Source: JAWVFM01 sp038237625
GTDB taxonomy: Bacteria > Actinomycetota > Thermoleophilia > Solirubrobacterales > 70-9
NCBI GenBank assembly: GCA_038237625.1
Contig: JBBRYM010000003.1
Location: forward strand, 1-64,000
DNA length: 64,000 nucleotides
Reading direction: 5' to 3'
The notes below the pieces were generated by a model, which ran no database searches, was not told the DNA's origin, and was given only the letters and a program-made list of their open reading frames with translations. This document shows positions 1-8,801 of the stretch, one piece after another. Within the stretch, counting starts at the first letter, position 1, and each line of letters starts with the position of its first letter. Position numbers and translations under genes: made by a program.

Positions 1-567
1 CTCTACGGCTCGATCAGGCAGTCCCAGGCGCGCGACCAGCTCCGCCAGCTCGAGACCGAGTTTCCGAGCGCCAGCGACCTCCACCGCGTCCGTAGCGTCA
101 GCGGGACCCCGCAGCGCATCGCCGCCCTCGCTGCCATCTTCGCGCGCAAGCACGCGGACCCGGGCCAGGCCATCGGGACGATCCAGATCCCCCGGTTCGA
201 CCTGGATGCGGTCCTGATCCAGGGAACCGACACGGCGAGCCTTGAACGAGGCCCGGGCCACTACCGCGACACGCCGTTCCCGGGCCAGCCCGGAACGGTC
301 GGAATCGCCGGCCACCGGACCACCTACCTCGCCCCGTTTCGCCACATCGACTCGCTGGTTGCCGGAGACGAGGTCATGATCGCGATGCCCTACGGGGACT
401 TCACCTACGCGGTGCAAAGGCACGAGATCGTCGCGCCGACCGAGGTGAGCATCACCGATCCGGTGGGTTACCCGCGACTCGTCTTGACCGCGTGCCATCC
501 GCTCTACAGCGCCGACGAGCGCTACGTGGTTTTCGCGAAGCTGACTCGCGAGAGACTGCGCCGCTAG
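1..567 (+). CDS. Sortase family transpeptidase, 5' partial (class D/E-like)
   Basis: The reading frame is open from the first base, so the N-terminus (presumably a membrane anchor) lies outside the window; 188 residues remain. The fragment has the sortase beta-barrel landmarks in order: an IQIPRFDLDAVLIQG strand, the catalytic His in GIAGHRTTY, the catalytic Cys in LTACHPLY, and a downstream Arg in the last strand region (SADERYVVFAKL). Sortases cleave a C-terminal sorting signal and join the protein to an amine, on the outer face of the membrane. The TACHP context suggests class D or E, the usual housekeeping types in Actinobacteria. It converges on the next gene with 14 bases between stops. 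Confidence 0.85.
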   Translation, partial: LYGSIRQSQARDQLRQLETEFPSASDLHRVRSVSGTPQRIAALAAIFARKHADPGQAIGTIQIPRFDLDAVLIQGTDTASLERGPGHYRDTPFPGQPGTVGIAGHRTTYLAPFRHIDSLVAGDEVMIAMPYGDFTYAVQRHEIVAPTEVSITDPVGYPRLVLTACHPLYSADERYVVFAKLTRERLRR

Positions 568-581
568 AAATCCTGCGTCAG

Positions 582-977
582 TTACTTACCCGGCCCGATT
601 CCGCCGCTGCCCCCGCCGTTTCCCGACGTCGAGGTGGAGCCGGAGGTAGTGGTCGTAGTCGAGGTCGACGGCTCGGGCTTGGTGGTCGTCGTCGTGGTGT
701 TGGAGCTGGTCGGCTTGGTCGTGGTGGTGGTGCTCGTGGGCGCAGTCGAGCTCGTCGTGATGCTCGTGGGGATGGTCGCGCTCGTTGTCGTGGAGGAGCT
801 TGAGTCGTTCGACGCCAGCACGGCGAGCGCAATCCCCAGGCCGATCACGACGGCCACCAGCACGGCAATTGCGAGCTTCGCGCCCGTGCTCATCCCGCCT
901 GGCGGCGGTGGGTATCGATCGGGCCCGCGGCCGCTCCCGCCGCGGTCGCGCATTACTCGTGTCGGATCGTCGTGCAC
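582..977 (-). CDS. Small membrane protein with Ser/Thr-rich tail
   Basis: 131 residues: a polar, Pro/Gly-rich cytoplasmic segment, one strongly hydrophobic helix (about residues 34-54, LAIAVLVAVVIGLGIALAVL), then some 75 residues almost entirely of Ser, Thr, Pro and Gly. This is the layout of a single-pass protein with an extracytoplasmic, probably glycosylated or extended tail. Start is GTG at 977; an in-frame ATG at 953 is also possible. It lies 21 bases downstream of argD on the same strand and may be co-transcribed. No function is recognised; low-complexity sequence makes homology weak. Confidence 0.6.
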   Translation of the reverse strand: MHDDPTRVMRDRGGSGRGPDRYPPPPGGMSTGAKLAIAVLVAVVIGLGIALAVLASNDSSSSTTTSATIPTSITTSSTAPTSTTTTTKPTSSNTTTTTTKPEPSTSTTTTTSGSTSTSGNGGGSGGIGPGK

Positions 978-998
978 GGCGCGCGAGTCTAGATGGAC

Positions 999-2180
999 TC
1001 AGCGGCCGCCGAGCGTTGCGGCAATCATGCCGAGCCCTTCGTCGATCTCGTCCGCAGAGATGGTCAGCGGCGGCAGGAAGCGGAGCATTCCCGGGCCAGG
1101 GACGTTGGCGACAAGGCCGGCCGCCAAGAGCGCCCTGTGTGTCTCGGCGGCGTCGAGGTGGTCCGCGAGGCTCACTCCAATCATCAGTCCCTTTCCCCGC
1201 ACGTCGGTGACCACGTCGATTTCGAGCAAGCCTGCGGCGAGCTGCTCCCCGCGCCGGCGGACGTTCGCCAAAAGCTCGCCGTCGTCGATGACCCCCAGCG
1301 CCGCCAGCGCCGCCGCGGCGGTGACCGGGGTGCCGGCAAATGTCGAACCGTGGTCTCCCGAACCGAAAACGTCCCCGAGGTCCGGCACCGTCACGCAGGC
1401 GCCGACCGGCAGTCCCCCGCCCAGCGCTTTCGCGGCCGTGAGCACGTCCGGTCGCACGCCGAGTTGCTCGTAGGCCCAAAGCGTCCCGGTCCTCCCCATA
1501 CCGGTCTGGATCTCGTCGAAGATCAGCAATGCGCCGCGCTGGTCGCACGCTGCCCGTGCGGCTCGCATCACGTCTTCGCCGATCGGCCACACGCCGGCCT
1601 CACCCTGGATCGGCTCCAGGAGGACCGCCGCGGTCCGCTCCGTCACGGCCGAGCTCAGGGCCTCCGCGTCATCGCGCGCGACGGCGACGAAACCGGCAGG
1701 CAGCGGCCCGAAGAGGTCCTCGCGGGCGAGCTTGGGGGTGGCCGCGAGCGCGGCGAGGGTGCGGCCGTGGAAGGCGCTGTCGAGGACCACGATCTCGGGA
1801 ACGTCGATGCCCCTGGCGTGGGCGTGCTTGCGCGCGAGCTTGATCGCGCATTCGTTCGCCTCGGTCCCCGAGTTGGCCAGGAAGACCTTGCCGCCAAGGC
1901 TGGACTCCGAGAGGCGTGCGGCCAGTTGCATCGCCGGCTCCGTGTAGAAGAGGTTCGAGACCCCCCCGAGCCGCTCGGCCTGATCGCGGACAGCGGCCAC
2001 GATCGCGGGGTGGCAGTTACCCGCGTTGTGCACCGAAAGGCCGGCGAAGAAGTCGAGGTACTCCTTGCCGTCGACGTCCCAGAGCCGGCAGCCGTCGCCG
2101 CGCACGACCTCCACCGGAGCCTTTGCGTAGGTGGGCATGACGTAGCGCGACTCGAGCTCCCGCAGCTCTTCGAGCGTCAT
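999..2180 (-). CDS. argD: Acetylornithine aminotransferase
   Basis: 393 residues, the usual length for ArgD. Class III PLP-dependent aminotransferase that converts N-acetylglutamate semialdehyde and glutamate to N-acetylornithine and 2-oxoglutarate in arginine synthesis; it often also serves as succinyl-diaminopimelate aminotransferase. Seen: the FFAGLSVHNAGNCHP substrate loop, NSGTEANE, the DEIQTGMGRTG metal/PLP aspartate motif and the Schiff-base Lys near residue 251 in TAAKALGGGLPVGA. It is the last arg gene of the block, 22 bases after argB. argF and argR, which follow argD in many Actinobacteria, are not present here. Confidence 0.95.
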   Translation of the reverse strand: MTLEELRELESRYVMPTYAKAPVEVVRGDGCRLWDVDGKEYLDFFAGLSVHNAGNCHPAIVAAVRDQAERLGGVSNLFYTEPAMQLAARLSESSLGGKVFLANSGTEANECAIKLARKHAHARGIDVPEIVVLDSAFHGRTLAALAATPKLAREDLFGPLPAGFVAVARDDAEALSSAVTERTAAVLLEPIQGEAGVWPIGEDVMRAARAACDQRGALLIFDEIQTGMGRTGTLWAYEQLGVRPDVLTAAKALGGGLPVGACVTVPDLGDVFGSGDHGSTFAGTPVTAAAALAALGVIDDGELLANVRRRGEQLAAGLLEIDVVTDVRGKGLMIGVSLADHLDAAETHRALLAAGLVANVPGPGMLRFLPPLTISADEIDEGLGMIAATLGGR

Positions 2181-2202
2181 GCCAAGAGCGGATCGGCCGC
2201 GA

Positions 2203-3081
2203 TCACGGCGTCACCATCGTCCCGATGCCGGCGTCGGTGAAGAGCTCGAGCAGGAGCGAATGGGGCTCGCGGCCGTCGATGATATGCGCGGACTGGACGC
2301 CGCCCGAAATCGCCTCGGCGCAGGCGGCCAGCTTCGGGCGCATTCCGCCGGCCACGCCCTCGAGGGCGGCGTTGATCTCGTCCACGCTCGCCCGCGAGAT
2401 CAACGACGACTCCTCCGCAGGATCGGCAAGCCAGCCCGGGACGTCGGTGAGGAACACCGCCTTGTACGCGCTGAGCGCCGCGGCGACCTTTCCCGCCGCG
2501 GCGTCGGCATTGACGTTGTAGGAGTTGCCGTCGCGATCGGCGCCCGCGGATGCGACGACAGGGATGTAGTCCTCGGCGATGTGATTGAGGACGTCGACGT
2601 CCACCCGTTCGATCTCGCCGACGAGCCCGACCTCGACGGCGTTCGCGACGGGGCGAATAGCGAATAGCGCGCCGTCTTCCCCGGAAAGGCCCACAGCGGG
2701 CTGGCCGTGACGATTGAGCCTGCGGACGATGTCGGAGTTGACCTTGCCCAGCAGGACCATCTTCGCCACCTCGACGGTCTCGGCATCGGAGACCCGCAGG
2801 CCTTCGACGAAGCGAACCTCCATGCCGAGCCGCTCCATGTAGCGGGTGATGTCGGGCCCGCCGCCGTGGACGATCACGGGATTGAGCCCCACGTATTTGA
2901 GGAGCACGACGTCGGTGGCGAAGGCGTCCCGCAGCGCGTCGTCGCGCATCGCCGCGCCGCCGTACTTGATCACGACGGTTCTCCCGTGGAACTCCCGGAT
3001 GTACGGCAGCGCTTCGAGGAGCGTCGAGACGTTCGAAGCCGCCCCTGACCCCTTGCCCCCTGCTGCATGCCGCTCGCTCAC
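2203..3081 (-). CDS. argB: Acetylglutamate kinase
   Basis: 292 residues. Amino-acid kinase family enzyme phosphorylating N-acetylglutamate, the second step of arginine synthesis and the common target of arginine feedback inhibition. Seen: VIKYGGAAM (phosphate-binding Lys and Gly-rich loop), VHGGGPDI, NSDIVRRL, and the YNVNADAAAGKVA loop with Asn and Asp typical of the family. The N-terminal SNVSTLLEALPYIREFHGRT extension resembles arginine-sensitive hexameric ArgB proteins. The ATG overlaps the argJ stop (ATGA), so the two are probably translationally coupled. Confidence 0.96.
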   Translation of the reverse strand: MSERHAAGGKGSGAASNVSTLLEALPYIREFHGRTVVIKYGGAAMRDDALRDAFATDVVLLKYVGLNPVIVHGGGPDITRYMERLGMEVRFVEGLRVSDAETVEVAKMVLLGKVNSDIVRRLNRHGQPAVGLSGEDGALFAIRPVANAVEVGLVGEIERVDVDVLNHIAEDYIPVVASAGADRDGNSYNVNADAAAGKVAAALSAYKAVFLTDVPGWLADPAEESSLISRASVDEINAALEGVAGGMRPKLAACAEAISGGVQSAHIIDGREPHSLLLELFTDAGIGTMVTP

Positions 3082-4268
3082 GTCGTGTACTCCGAGTTGA
3101 GGCTGACGTAGCCGGGCGTGAGGTCGGAGAAGTAGACGTGCGAGCGACCCTCGCCACGATCGAGACGCAGCCCGATCTCGGCCTCCGGCTCGCCGCTGCC
3201 GAGCGCTACCGCATCGACGTGGTCCGGCCCCAGCTTGGGAAGGTCCTCGCCGGCCAGCGCCATGCCGGCCGCCTGGGCGATGCGCCCCCAGTTGGGGTCG
3301 CGGCCGTAGAGCGCAGTCTTCACCAGCGGTGAGTTCGCGATGGCCCGGGCGATCCGCTCCGCCTCGTCGTCGTCGCGCGCCCCGCTGACGCCGATGCGCC
3401 CGACGCGGCTGGCGCCCTCGCCGTCGGCCACGATCTCCAAGGCGAGCTGCAGCAGGACCGCGTCGAGGAGGCCCCCCGGCAGCGGCTTGCCGGCCGCGCC
3501 GGTGGCCTGTAGGACCACCGTGTCGTTCGTGGACTGCTGGCCGTCGACGGTGATGCGCTCGAACGATCCGCCGACGGCGCGGCGAAGCTCGGCCTCGGGA
3601 TCGGCGATCGCCGCGTCGGTCTGCACGAAGCAGAGCATGGTCGCGAACTTGGGCTGGGTCATTCCCGCGCCCTTGGCCTGGGCGGAGACGGTCACGCCGT
3701 CCAGGCGAACGGTGCAGCGTTTCGGCCCGTTGTCGGTGGTCATGATCGCGTGAGCGAAGCCGTCTGCTCCCTCGGTCGCCAGTCCGGTCGCGGCCTCGCC
3801 AATGCCGCGCTTGACCGACGACAGGTCGAGCGGCACGCCGATCGTCCCGGTCTCGGCGACGACGACCGACTCGGCCGCAGCGCCCAGGGCGCTCGCAGCC
3901 GCATCACGCATCGCCAAGGCGTCCGCATAGCCCTGCTCGCCCGTGGCCGCGTTGGCGTTGCCGGAGTTGACGACCACGCCGCGGACGGCAGCGAGGTTCG
4001 TCTCATCCCGGCAAACGCGGACCGGAGCCGCGGCGGCCGCGTTGGAGGTGAGGAGGACTGCTGACGAAACGGCCTCGGCGTCGCAGACGACGAGGCCGAG
4101 GTCGGTTTCGCCACCCCCTTTGAGCCCGCAGGCCACGCCCGCCGCACGAAATCCCGGCGCCATCTGGGCAGGATCGAGCTCCTCGACCTCAGCCGGCGCA
4201 TCGACCCAGCGAGAACGGAAGAACGCCTCCGCTGCTTGTTGTTTGCTGTTTGCCGACTGCACGCTCAC
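3078..4268 (-). CDS. argJ: Glutamate N-acetyltransferase / ornithine acetyltransferase
   Basis: 396 residues. ArgJ recycles the acetyl group from N-acetylornithine to glutamate and belongs to the self-cleaving Ntn hydrolases. The autoproteolysis site is visible in KGAGMTQPKFATML, with Thr near residue 210 as the new N-terminal nucleophile of the beta chain. The C-terminus has DPNWGRI and ends in EYTT. No argA is seen in the window; ArgJ may supply acetylglutamate as well as recycle it. Start and stop each overlap a neighbour by 4 bases (argC upstream, argB downstream). Confidence 0.96.
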   Translation of the reverse strand: MSVQSANSKQQAAEAFFRSRWVDAPAEVEELDPAQMAPGFRAAGVACGLKGGGETDLGLVVCDAEAVSSAVLLTSNAAAAAPVRVCRDETNLAAVRGVVVNSGNANAATGEQGYADALAMRDAAASALGAAAESVVVAETGTIGVPLDLSSVKRGIGEAATGLATEGADGFAHAIMTTDNGPKRCTVRLDGVTVSAQAKGAGMTQPKFATMLCFVQTDAAIADPEAELRRAVGGSFERITVDGQQSTNDTVVLQATGAAGKPLPGGLLDAVLLQLALEIVADGEGASRVGRIGVSGARDDDEAERIARAIANSPLVKTALYGRDPNWGRIAQAAGMALAGEDLPKLGPDHVDAVALGSGEPEAEIGLRLDRGEGRSHVYFSDLTPGYVSLNSEYTT

Positions 4269-5254
4269 CGCAGCCCCGCCCCCTCATCAAGCCCAAGCAT
4301 CAGATTCAAGTTCTGCACGGCCTGGCCCGCCGCGCCCTTCCAGAGGTTGTCGATCGCGGCGAACACGAGGACCCGGCCTCCCTCCGGATCGAGCGTGGCG
4401 TGCACCCGGCAGCGGTTGGTCTCACGCACGTCGCGCACGTTGGGCGGCGAATCGACGAGCTCGACGAACGTCTCGCCCTGGTAGCGGTCCTGGTACAGGG
4501 AGCGCAGCTCGTCGGCGCTCACCTCAGCGGTTGGAGTGACGAAGCAGCTCGCCAGGAGGCCCTGGTCGATGGGCAGAAGGTGCGGGACAAACGTGATCGC
4601 CCCATGATTTCCAACGGATGCGATCCCCTGGACGACCTCCGGATAGTGGCGGTGGCCCTCGGTGCCGTAGGCCGTGAACCCCTCGGCCACGTCGACGAAG
4701 TCCAACGCGCCCCGGCCCGCCCCCGAGACTCCCGACGCGGCGCTGACGACCACGTCGCCGACCAGGCCGGCAGCGCTAAGCGGCGCGAGGGCAAGCAGCG
4801 CAGCGGTGGGATAGCAGCCGGGGTTGGCCACCAGCTGGGCGTTGCGGACCTCGTCTCGGTGAAGCTCGGTGAGCCCGTAGACGACGCCCTCGAGGAGATC
4901 GGGCTCGCCGTGGGGCCCGTACCAGCGCTCATAGCTCGGCAGGTCGCGCAGGCGAAAGTCGGCCGAGAGGTCGACGACCAGCGCGCCGAGCCCCCGCAGC
5001 TCGGCCACGAGGGGCGCCGCAGCGCCGTGCGGGTAGGCGACGATCGCGGCATCCACTGCCTCCATGCTGTCGAGGTCGAGCTCGGAGAGGGTCACGGGAA
5101 CGCGATGGCGCGGGTGCACCTCGTCGAGTCGCCGTCCCGCCTCCGAGCGCGACGTAGCGGCCGCCAGCTCCAGCTCGGGGTGCTCCCACACAAGCCGCGC
5201 GGCGAGGGCCCCGGAGAGGCCAGACGCGCCGGCCACTAGTACTCGCGCGCTCAC
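4265..5254 (-). CDS. argC: N-acetyl-gamma-glutamyl-phosphate reductase
   Basis: 329 residues. Reduces N-acetylglutamyl phosphate to the semialdehyde with NADPH. Seen: the N-terminal Rossmann loop VAGASGLSGAL, the catalytic Cys near residue 147 in VANPGCYPTA, and the C-terminal dehydrogenase dimerisation part with a conserved GAAGQAVQNLNLM end. First arg gene of the series; its ATG overlaps the pheT stop (ATGA), so arginine synthesis genes follow directly on phenylalanyl-tRNA synthetase, the arrangement known from Mycobacterium. Confidence 0.96.
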   Translation of the reverse strand: MSARVLVAGASGLSGALAARLVWEHPELELAAATSRSEAGRRLDEVHPRHRVPVTLSELDLDSMEAVDAAIVAYPHGAAAPLVAELRGLGALVVDLSADFRLRDLPSYERWYGPHGEPDLLEGVVYGLTELHRDEVRNAQLVANPGCYPTAALLALAPLSAAGLVGDVVVSAASGVSGAGRGALDFVDVAEGFTAYGTEGHRHYPEVVQGIASVGNHGAITFVPHLLPIDQGLLASCFVTPTAEVSADELRSLYQDRYQGETFVELVDSPPNVRDVRETNRCRVHATLDPEGGRVLVFAAIDNLWKGAAGQAVQNLNLMLGLDEGAGLR

Positions 5255-7695
5255 GAGCGCAGCTCCGCGCCGAGCGCGCCGAGCGCCGACTCGATCGCCT
5301 CGCGCACGGGCGCCACCTCGGCGTCGGTGAGGGTCCGATCCGGCGCGCGAAACTCGAGCCGCAGCGCCAGGCTCTTGCGGCCCTCGCCGAGCTGCTCGCC
5401 GCGGTAGAGATCGAAGATGTCGGCAGCCCGCAGCAGCTCGCCGCCGGCTGCCAGCACCGCGCTTCGCAGCTCCTCGGCAGGGACCTCCTCATCCACCACC
5501 ACGGCAAGGTCCTGAAGCAGCGCGGGGAAGGTTGTGACGTCCTCGTAGGTTTCGCGACCCGCGGGTGAGGCGGAGATGAGCACCGCCATGTCGAGCTCGA
5601 AGCCCGCGCCCCCAGGAAGGTCCCACCGGCGCGCGATGCTCGGATGGAGCTCTCCCAGCCAGCCCGCCTCGGCGCCGCCGATCTCGATCGCGGCGGCGCG
5701 GCCAGGATGAAGGAACGGCGGGCGCGCGGGGCGAACGGAAATCTGAACCCCGACCGCGCGCGCGAGGATCTCCAGCGCTCCCTTGAGCTCGTAGAAACCG
5801 GCGGGCTCGGGAGCGCTGCGCCACGAGGATGGCACCAGCGGCCCCACAACGAGAGCCCCGATCCGATGTATTTCCGTTGCCGGCGCCGCGAGACGGCCAG
5901 GGAAGACGCCCGCGCTCACCAGCCCGCTGTCCGGCGCCTCCTCGGGCAGGTGGACGCGTCCGGACTCAAAGAGCGCGATGCGCTCGATTCCCCTTGCGCC
6001 GTTGTGGCGGGCCGCGTCGAGGAGTCCCCCGAGCAGCGTGGTTCGCATCGCGGAGTGCTCGGCGGAAAGCGGGTTGGCAGTGCGAACGGCCTCTTCGTTG
6101 ATGCCCAGGGCAGCCGGAAGCGTCGACGGCGCGAAATGCCAGGAGACGATCTCGTCGAAGCCGAGGCCGACCATCGAATCCTCCGCGCGGCGGCGCAGCG
6201 CCTGCTCACGGCTCAGCCCTCCCCGGTGCCCGCCGGCCGCCGGCAACGTGCGCGGCAGCCGGTCGAGACCGTGCAGGCGCCCAACCTCCTCGATGAGGTC
6301 GGCCTCGCGGGAGACGTCGTAATGGCGATGCGCCGGAACGGTCACCTCGAAAACCCCCTCGCCGGCGGCGCCAACTCCGAACTCGAGGCTCTCGAGATGC
6401 GAACGGGCCTCCCCAAGCTCCACATGCGTCCCGAGGAGCGAGTCCAGTCGCGCGCCGTGCAGCGAGATGACGTGCGGTGACGGCAGCTCGGCGAGCGCGT
6501 CGATCGTCCCGGCGAGCATCCGTCCCCCGCAGAGCTCCGTGTAGAGGACGGCCGCCACGCGCTGGGCACGCATCGCGAGCTCCGGGTGGAGCTGCTTCTC
6601 GAAGCGGGCCGACGCATCGCTGCGCAGTCCCAGCATCGACGAAGTCCGCAGGATGTTGACGCCGTTCCAGGTCGCGACCTCGAGCAAAATCCGCGACGTC
6701 GAATCGCCGACCTCGGAGACCTGGCCGCCCATGATCCCGGCGATGCCCGTGGGGCCGTTGCGGTCGCACACGAGCACCGACTCCGAGTCGAACGAGCGCT
6801 CCACTCCGTCGAGCGTCGTCATCCGCTCTCCCTCTCGTGCCGTGCGCACGATCACCTCGCCGCCCGGGACGCGGTCGAGATCGAAGGCGTGCAGTGGCTG
6901 CGCCGTCATCAGCATCACGTAGTTGGTGATGTCGACGGCGTTGGAGATCGACCGCTGGCCGGCGCCGCGGAGCCGCGCCCGCAGCCACAGCGGTGACGGC
7001 CCCACCGCGACGCCGTCGAATGCGCGGGCCGTGAACCGCGGGCAGAGCTCCGGAACCTCCACGCGCACAGACGCAACCTCGTCGACGGCCTGCCCGGATG
7101 TAGGCGCGGCGTCGGTGTCCCACGGGGGTTTGGCCAGGGGCGCGCCGGTGATCGCATGGACCTCGCGAGCCACGCCGTAGACCCCCAGACAGTCGGAGCG
7201 ATTTGGATTCAGGTCGAGTTCCAGGACCTCGTCGGCGACCGCGAAGAGCTCATCCAGGGGGGTCCCCGGCGTGGCCTCGTCGCCCAGGACCATGATCCCG
7301 TCGTGGTCATCGCCGAGCTCCAGCTCGCGCTCGGAGAGGATCATGCCGTTCGACTCGACCCCCCGGAGCTTCGCGGTCCCGAGCTTCTCGCCACCCGGCA
7401 TCGTCGCTCCGGGAAGCGCAACGGCCACGGTCTGGCCGGCGTCGACGTTGGGCGCACCGCAGACGATCGTGCGCTTCCCGTCTCCAGAGTCCACCTCACA
7501 GACCTTCAGCCGGTCGGCGTTGGGGTGCTTTTCGGCAGCGAGAACCCGGCCGACGACGAACCCGTCGGCCGAGGGCGCTCCGACCTTCGTCACCCGCTCG
7601 ACCTCCACCGCCTTGGCGGCAAGAAGCGAAGCGACCTCCTCGGCCGAAAGCCCCGGATCGCAGTACTCGCGCAGCCAGGAGAAGGGGACCTTCAT
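5251..7695 (-). CDS. pheT: Phenylalanyl-tRNA synthetase beta subunit
   Basis: 814 residues, the normal length for bacterial PheT. Domains in order: EMAP-II-like tRNA-binding OB fold (about 40-150), B3/B4 editing domain (about 210-370, with the LMTAQPLHAFD region), B5 (about 400-470), catalytic-like core, and the C-terminal ferredoxin-fold anticodon-binding domain (about 720-814, starting near the DVTTFPALLQDLAVVVDE stretch). With PheS it forms the alpha2-beta2 enzyme that charges tRNA-Phe and hydrolyses mischarged Tyr-tRNA-Phe. ATG overlaps the pheS stop by 4 bases. Confidence 0.97.
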   Translation of the reverse strand: MKVPFSWLREYCDPGLSAEEVASLLAAKAVEVERVTKVGAPSADGFVVGRVLAAEKHPNADRLKVCEVDSGDGKRTIVCGAPNVDAGQTVAVALPGATMPGGEKLGTAKLRGVESNGMILSERELELGDDHDGIMVLGDEATPGTPLDELFAVADEVLELDLNPNRSDCLGVYGVAREVHAITGAPLAKPPWDTDAAPTSGQAVDEVASVRVEVPELCPRFTARAFDGVAVGPSPLWLRARLRGAGQRSISNAVDITNYVMLMTAQPLHAFDLDRVPGGEVIVRTAREGERMTTLDGVERSFDSESVLVCDRNGPTGIAGIMGGQVSEVGDSTSRILLEVATWNGVNILRTSSMLGLRSDASARFEKQLHPELAMRAQRVAAVLYTELCGGRMLAGTIDALAELPSPHVISLHGARLDSLLGTHVELGEARSHLESLEFGVGAAGEGVFEVTVPAHRHYDVSREADLIEEVGRLHGLDRLPRTLPAAGGHRGGLSREQALRRRAEDSMVGLGFDEIVSWHFAPSTLPAALGINEEAVRTANPLSAEHSAMRTTLLGGLLDAARHNGARGIERIALFESGRVHLPEEAPDSGLVSAGVFPGRLAAPATEIHRIGALVVGPLVPSSWRSAPEPAGFYELKGALEILARAVGVQISVRPARPPFLHPGRAAAIEIGGAEAGWLGELHPSIARRWDLPGGAGFELDMAVLISASPAGRETYEDVTTFPALLQDLAVVVDEEVPAEELRSAVLAAGGELLRAADIFDLYRGEQLGEGRKSLALRLEFRAPDRTLTDAEVAPVREAIESALGALGAELRS

Positions 7696-8801
7696 CGAAA
7701 CTGCTCCAAAAAGCGCACGTCGTTCTCGAAGAAGAGGCGCAGATCGGGGACGCCGTGTTTCAGCATCGCGATCCGTTCGATCCCCATGCCGAAGGCGAAG
7801 CCCTGCGTGGTTTCGGGGTCATACGCGTCGGAGCCGACAAACCCGAACACGTTGGGATCCACCATCCCGGCGCCGAGGATCTCGATCCAGCCCGTGCCCT
7901 TGCAAAGAGGGTCGCGCTCGCCGCCGGGCAGCTCGCCGGTGCCGTCGCAGCGAAAGCAGGAGACGTCCACCTGCACGCTCGGCTCGGTGAACGGGAAGTA
8001 GTCCGGCTTCAGCCGCGTCTTGCGCTCGGGCCCGAAGAGCGCCCGCGCCGCTTCGTTGAGCGTGCCCGCCAGGTCGGCCAGCGAGATTCCCTCGGCGACC
8101 GCCAGGCCCTCGACCTGGTGGAACATCGGCAGGTGGGTTGCGTCGATCGTGTCGCGGCGGTAGACGGTGCCGGGAACGACGATGAAGAGCGGCGGGCGGT
8201 GCGTCTCCATCGCTCGCACCTGCATCGGCGACGTGTGGGTGCGCCAGAGGACGTCCTGCGGCCCCGGCGGCAGGCCGTCGTGGTTGCGAACGCTTGGGGC
8301 GAGGCTGGTCGGATCCACGTAGAAGCTGTCCTGGGCGAGTCGCGCCGGGTGCCCGGGCGGGTGGTTGAGGGCGGTGAAGTTGTAGTAGTCGTGCTCGACC
8401 TCGGGGCCTTCCATGACCTGGTAGCCCAGGCTGATGAACACGTCTTCGATCTCGCGCCGGGTGCGGGTGAGCAGGTGCAGGTTCCCCGGAGCCGTTGGCG
8501 GCGTTCCCGGAAGGGTCACGTCGATCCGGTCCACCTCCAGACGAGTCGCAAGCTCAGCGAGCTCGAGCTCCTGCTTGCGCTCCGCGAGCGCCGTCTCGAG
8601 CGCTTGGCGAACTGCATTGGCGCCCGCTCCCACGGGGCCGCGCTCGGAGGGATCGAGCTCCCCCACCCCGCGCAGGATCGCCGTCAGCCCCGACTTGCGG
8701 CCCAAATACTTGACGCGTGCATCCTCGAGCGCCGCGACATCCGCCGCCGCCGCGATCGCTGCCTCGGCCTCGTTGCGAATTGCCTGGATCCGCTCACGCA
8801 T
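7692..8801 (-). CDS. pheS: Phenylalanyl-tRNA synthetase alpha subunit
   Basis: 369 residues from the ATG at 8801 (MRERIQAI). The reading frame is open further upstream, but that part lies inside the methylase gene and does not look like PheS; the 8-base overlap from 8801 is a typical coupled junction. Seen: N-terminal coiled coil that contacts tRNA, class II motif 2 (FHQVEGL), the phenylalanine-binding region FPFTEPSVQVD, a CFRCDG zinc-like element and motif 3 (GFAFGMGIERI). Catalyses aminoacylation of tRNA-Phe together with PheT. Confidence 0.96.
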   Translation of the reverse strand: MRERIQAIRNEAEAAIAAAADVAALEDARVKYLGRKSGLTAILRGVGELDPSERGPVGAGANAVRQALETALAERKQELELAELATRLEVDRIDVTLPGTPPTAPGNLHLLTRTRREIEDVFISLGYQVMEGPEVEHDYYNFTALNHPPGHPARLAQDSFYVDPTSLAPSVRNHDGLPPGPQDVLWRTHTSPMQVRAMETHRPPLFIVVPGTVYRRDTIDATHLPMFHQVEGLAVAEGISLADLAGTLNEAARALFGPERKTRLKPDYFPFTEPSVQVDVSCFRCDGTGELPGGERDPLCKGTGWIEILGAGMVDPNVFGFVGSDAYDPETTQGFAFGMGIERIAMLKHGVPDLRLFFENDVRFLEQFR